From Salinibacterium sp. (lineage in GTDB: Bacteria; Actinomycetota; Actinomycetes; Actinomycetales; Microbacteriaceae), in NCBI GenBank assembly GCA_025352485.1, contig JANXTJ010000273.1:1-5028 (forward strand): a DNA stretch of 5,028 bases, written 5' to 3'. The notes beneath the pieces were generated by a model that searched no databases, was not told the origin of the DNA, and saw nothing but the letters and a program-made list of their open reading frames with translations. Position numbers and translations under genes: made by a program. Positions 4,563 to 5,028 of this stretch are shown here, piece by piece (the first letter of the stretch is position 1; each line of letters opens with the position of its first letter).

Positions 4563-5028
4563 GTGCTCGCCGACCTTATGGCCGGGGCGCTTCTCGACGC
4601 CGCGGATCGTCGGGCTGCACGCAGCCTGGCCGACGTCGAAGCCGCAGCCGTCGCGCGCGCACCCGCCCTCGATGCCCTGAGCGCGCTCGCACCGCGCCCC
4701 CGCGTGCACATCATCGCCGAGATCAAACGCTCGAGCCCGTCACGAGGGGCCCTCGCCGAGATTGCCGACCCCGCATCGCTCGCGGAGTCGTACGAGCTGG
4801 GCGGTGCTTCCGCAATCAGTGTGCTGACGGAGGGGCGCCGGTTCGGCGGCTCTCTTGATGATCTGGAGGCGGTGCGGGCCGTCGTCACCGTCCCGGTGCT
4901 CCGCAAGGATTTCATCGCTGAGCCCTATCAGGTGTTCGAGGCACGCGCCGCGGGTGCCGATCTGGTGCTGCTCATTGTCGCGGCCCTCGACCAGCCCACG
5001 ATTACCGAGCTTTTTGGCATCATCAAAC
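4563..5028 (+). CDS. trpC: Indole-3-glycerol phosphate synthase (TrpC), N-terminal part, cut by window end
   Basis: The frame is open from GTG 4563 to the window end, giving 155 complete codons of a protein that is usually about 255-270 residues. TrpC closes the ring of carboxyphenylaminodeoxyribulose phosphate to give indole-3-glycerol phosphate, releasing CO2 and water. Visible motifs are IIAEIKRSSPSRG (50-62), with catalytic E53 and K55, then SVLTEGRRFGGSLDDL (86-101), and VLRKDF (112-117), with catalytic K115. GADLVLLIVAAL lies near the end. The remaining active-site residues lie beyond the window. GTG 4563 is chosen because VLADLMAGAL aligns with the N-terminus of actinobacterial TrpC; ATG 4578 (residue 6) is a less likely start. 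The only SD candidate is AAGG at 4547-4550, 12 bases away, so translation probably depends on coupling to the upstream gene, whose stop is one base before. No trpF domain or gene is seen. Confidence 0.96.
   Translation, partial: MLADLMAGALLDAADRRAARSLADVEAAAVARAPALDALSALAPRPRVHIIAEIKRSSPSRGALAEIADPASLAESYELGGASAISVLTEGRRFGGSLDDLEAVRAVVTVPVLRKDFIAEPYQVFEARAAGADLVLLIVAALDQPTITELFGIIK

Noticed and set aside
4444..4680. Plus-strand ORF overlapping the HGxxPAAW/trpC junction in a third frame
   Set aside because: It has an Arg-rich, featureless product, while both overlapping real genes are clearly supported.

Overview
The window is a compact stretch of amino-acid biosynthesis genes, all on the + strand. 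It carries the end of a histidine gene cluster joined directly to the start of a tryptophan cluster: hisE (3' end), hisG, hisF, hisI, trpE, a trp-associated membrane protein gene, a small HGxxPAAW-type membrane protein gene, and trpC (5' part, cut by the window edge). The G+C-rich sequence, separate hisE and hisI, long-form HisG, and two membrane protein genes between trpE and trpC all point to a high-GC actinobacterium. Gene order and protein style suggest Microbacteriaceae or a close relative. That family-level placement is inference from recalled gene order, not from a search.

Layout. Bases 1-96 encode the last 31 residues of HisE. A 37-base C-rich gap with a Shine-Dalgarno (SD) motif leads to hisG (134-991). 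hisG and hisF (1017-1769) are separated by 25 bases, and those bases are spanned exactly by a ten-codon ORF that shares ATGA overlaps with both neighbours. hisF and hisI (1766-2146) overlap by ATGA, hisI and trpE (2139-3656) overlap by 8 bases, and trpE and the membrane gene (3656-4237) overlap by one base (TGATG). The only real intergenic gap, 4238-4330, holds a GC hairpin, a good -10-like hexamer (TACAAT) and a perfect 6-bp dyad that runs into the SD of the next gene. The small membrane protein gene (4331-4561) is followed by trpC, starting at GTG 4563, one base after its stop codon.

How the genes work together. HisG commits PRPP and ATP to histidine synthesis. HisE and HisI carry out the second and third steps (pyrophosphohydrolase and cyclohydrolase). 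HisF is the cyclase half of the imidazole-glycerol-phosphate synthase and needs HisH, which is not here. TrpE is the chorismate-binding half of anthranilate synthase and needs a TrpG partner, not here. TrpC makes indole-3-glycerol phosphate. Many actinobacteria use one isomerase, PriA, for both the HisA and TrpF reactions, so a physically joined his-trp unit fits shared control of the two pathways. The two membrane proteins have no established function. They and the regulatory-looking gap before the second one are the least explained parts of the window. No mobile elements, CRISPR arrays, RNA genes or horizontally acquired islands were seen, and no stretch above 300 bases lacks a gene.
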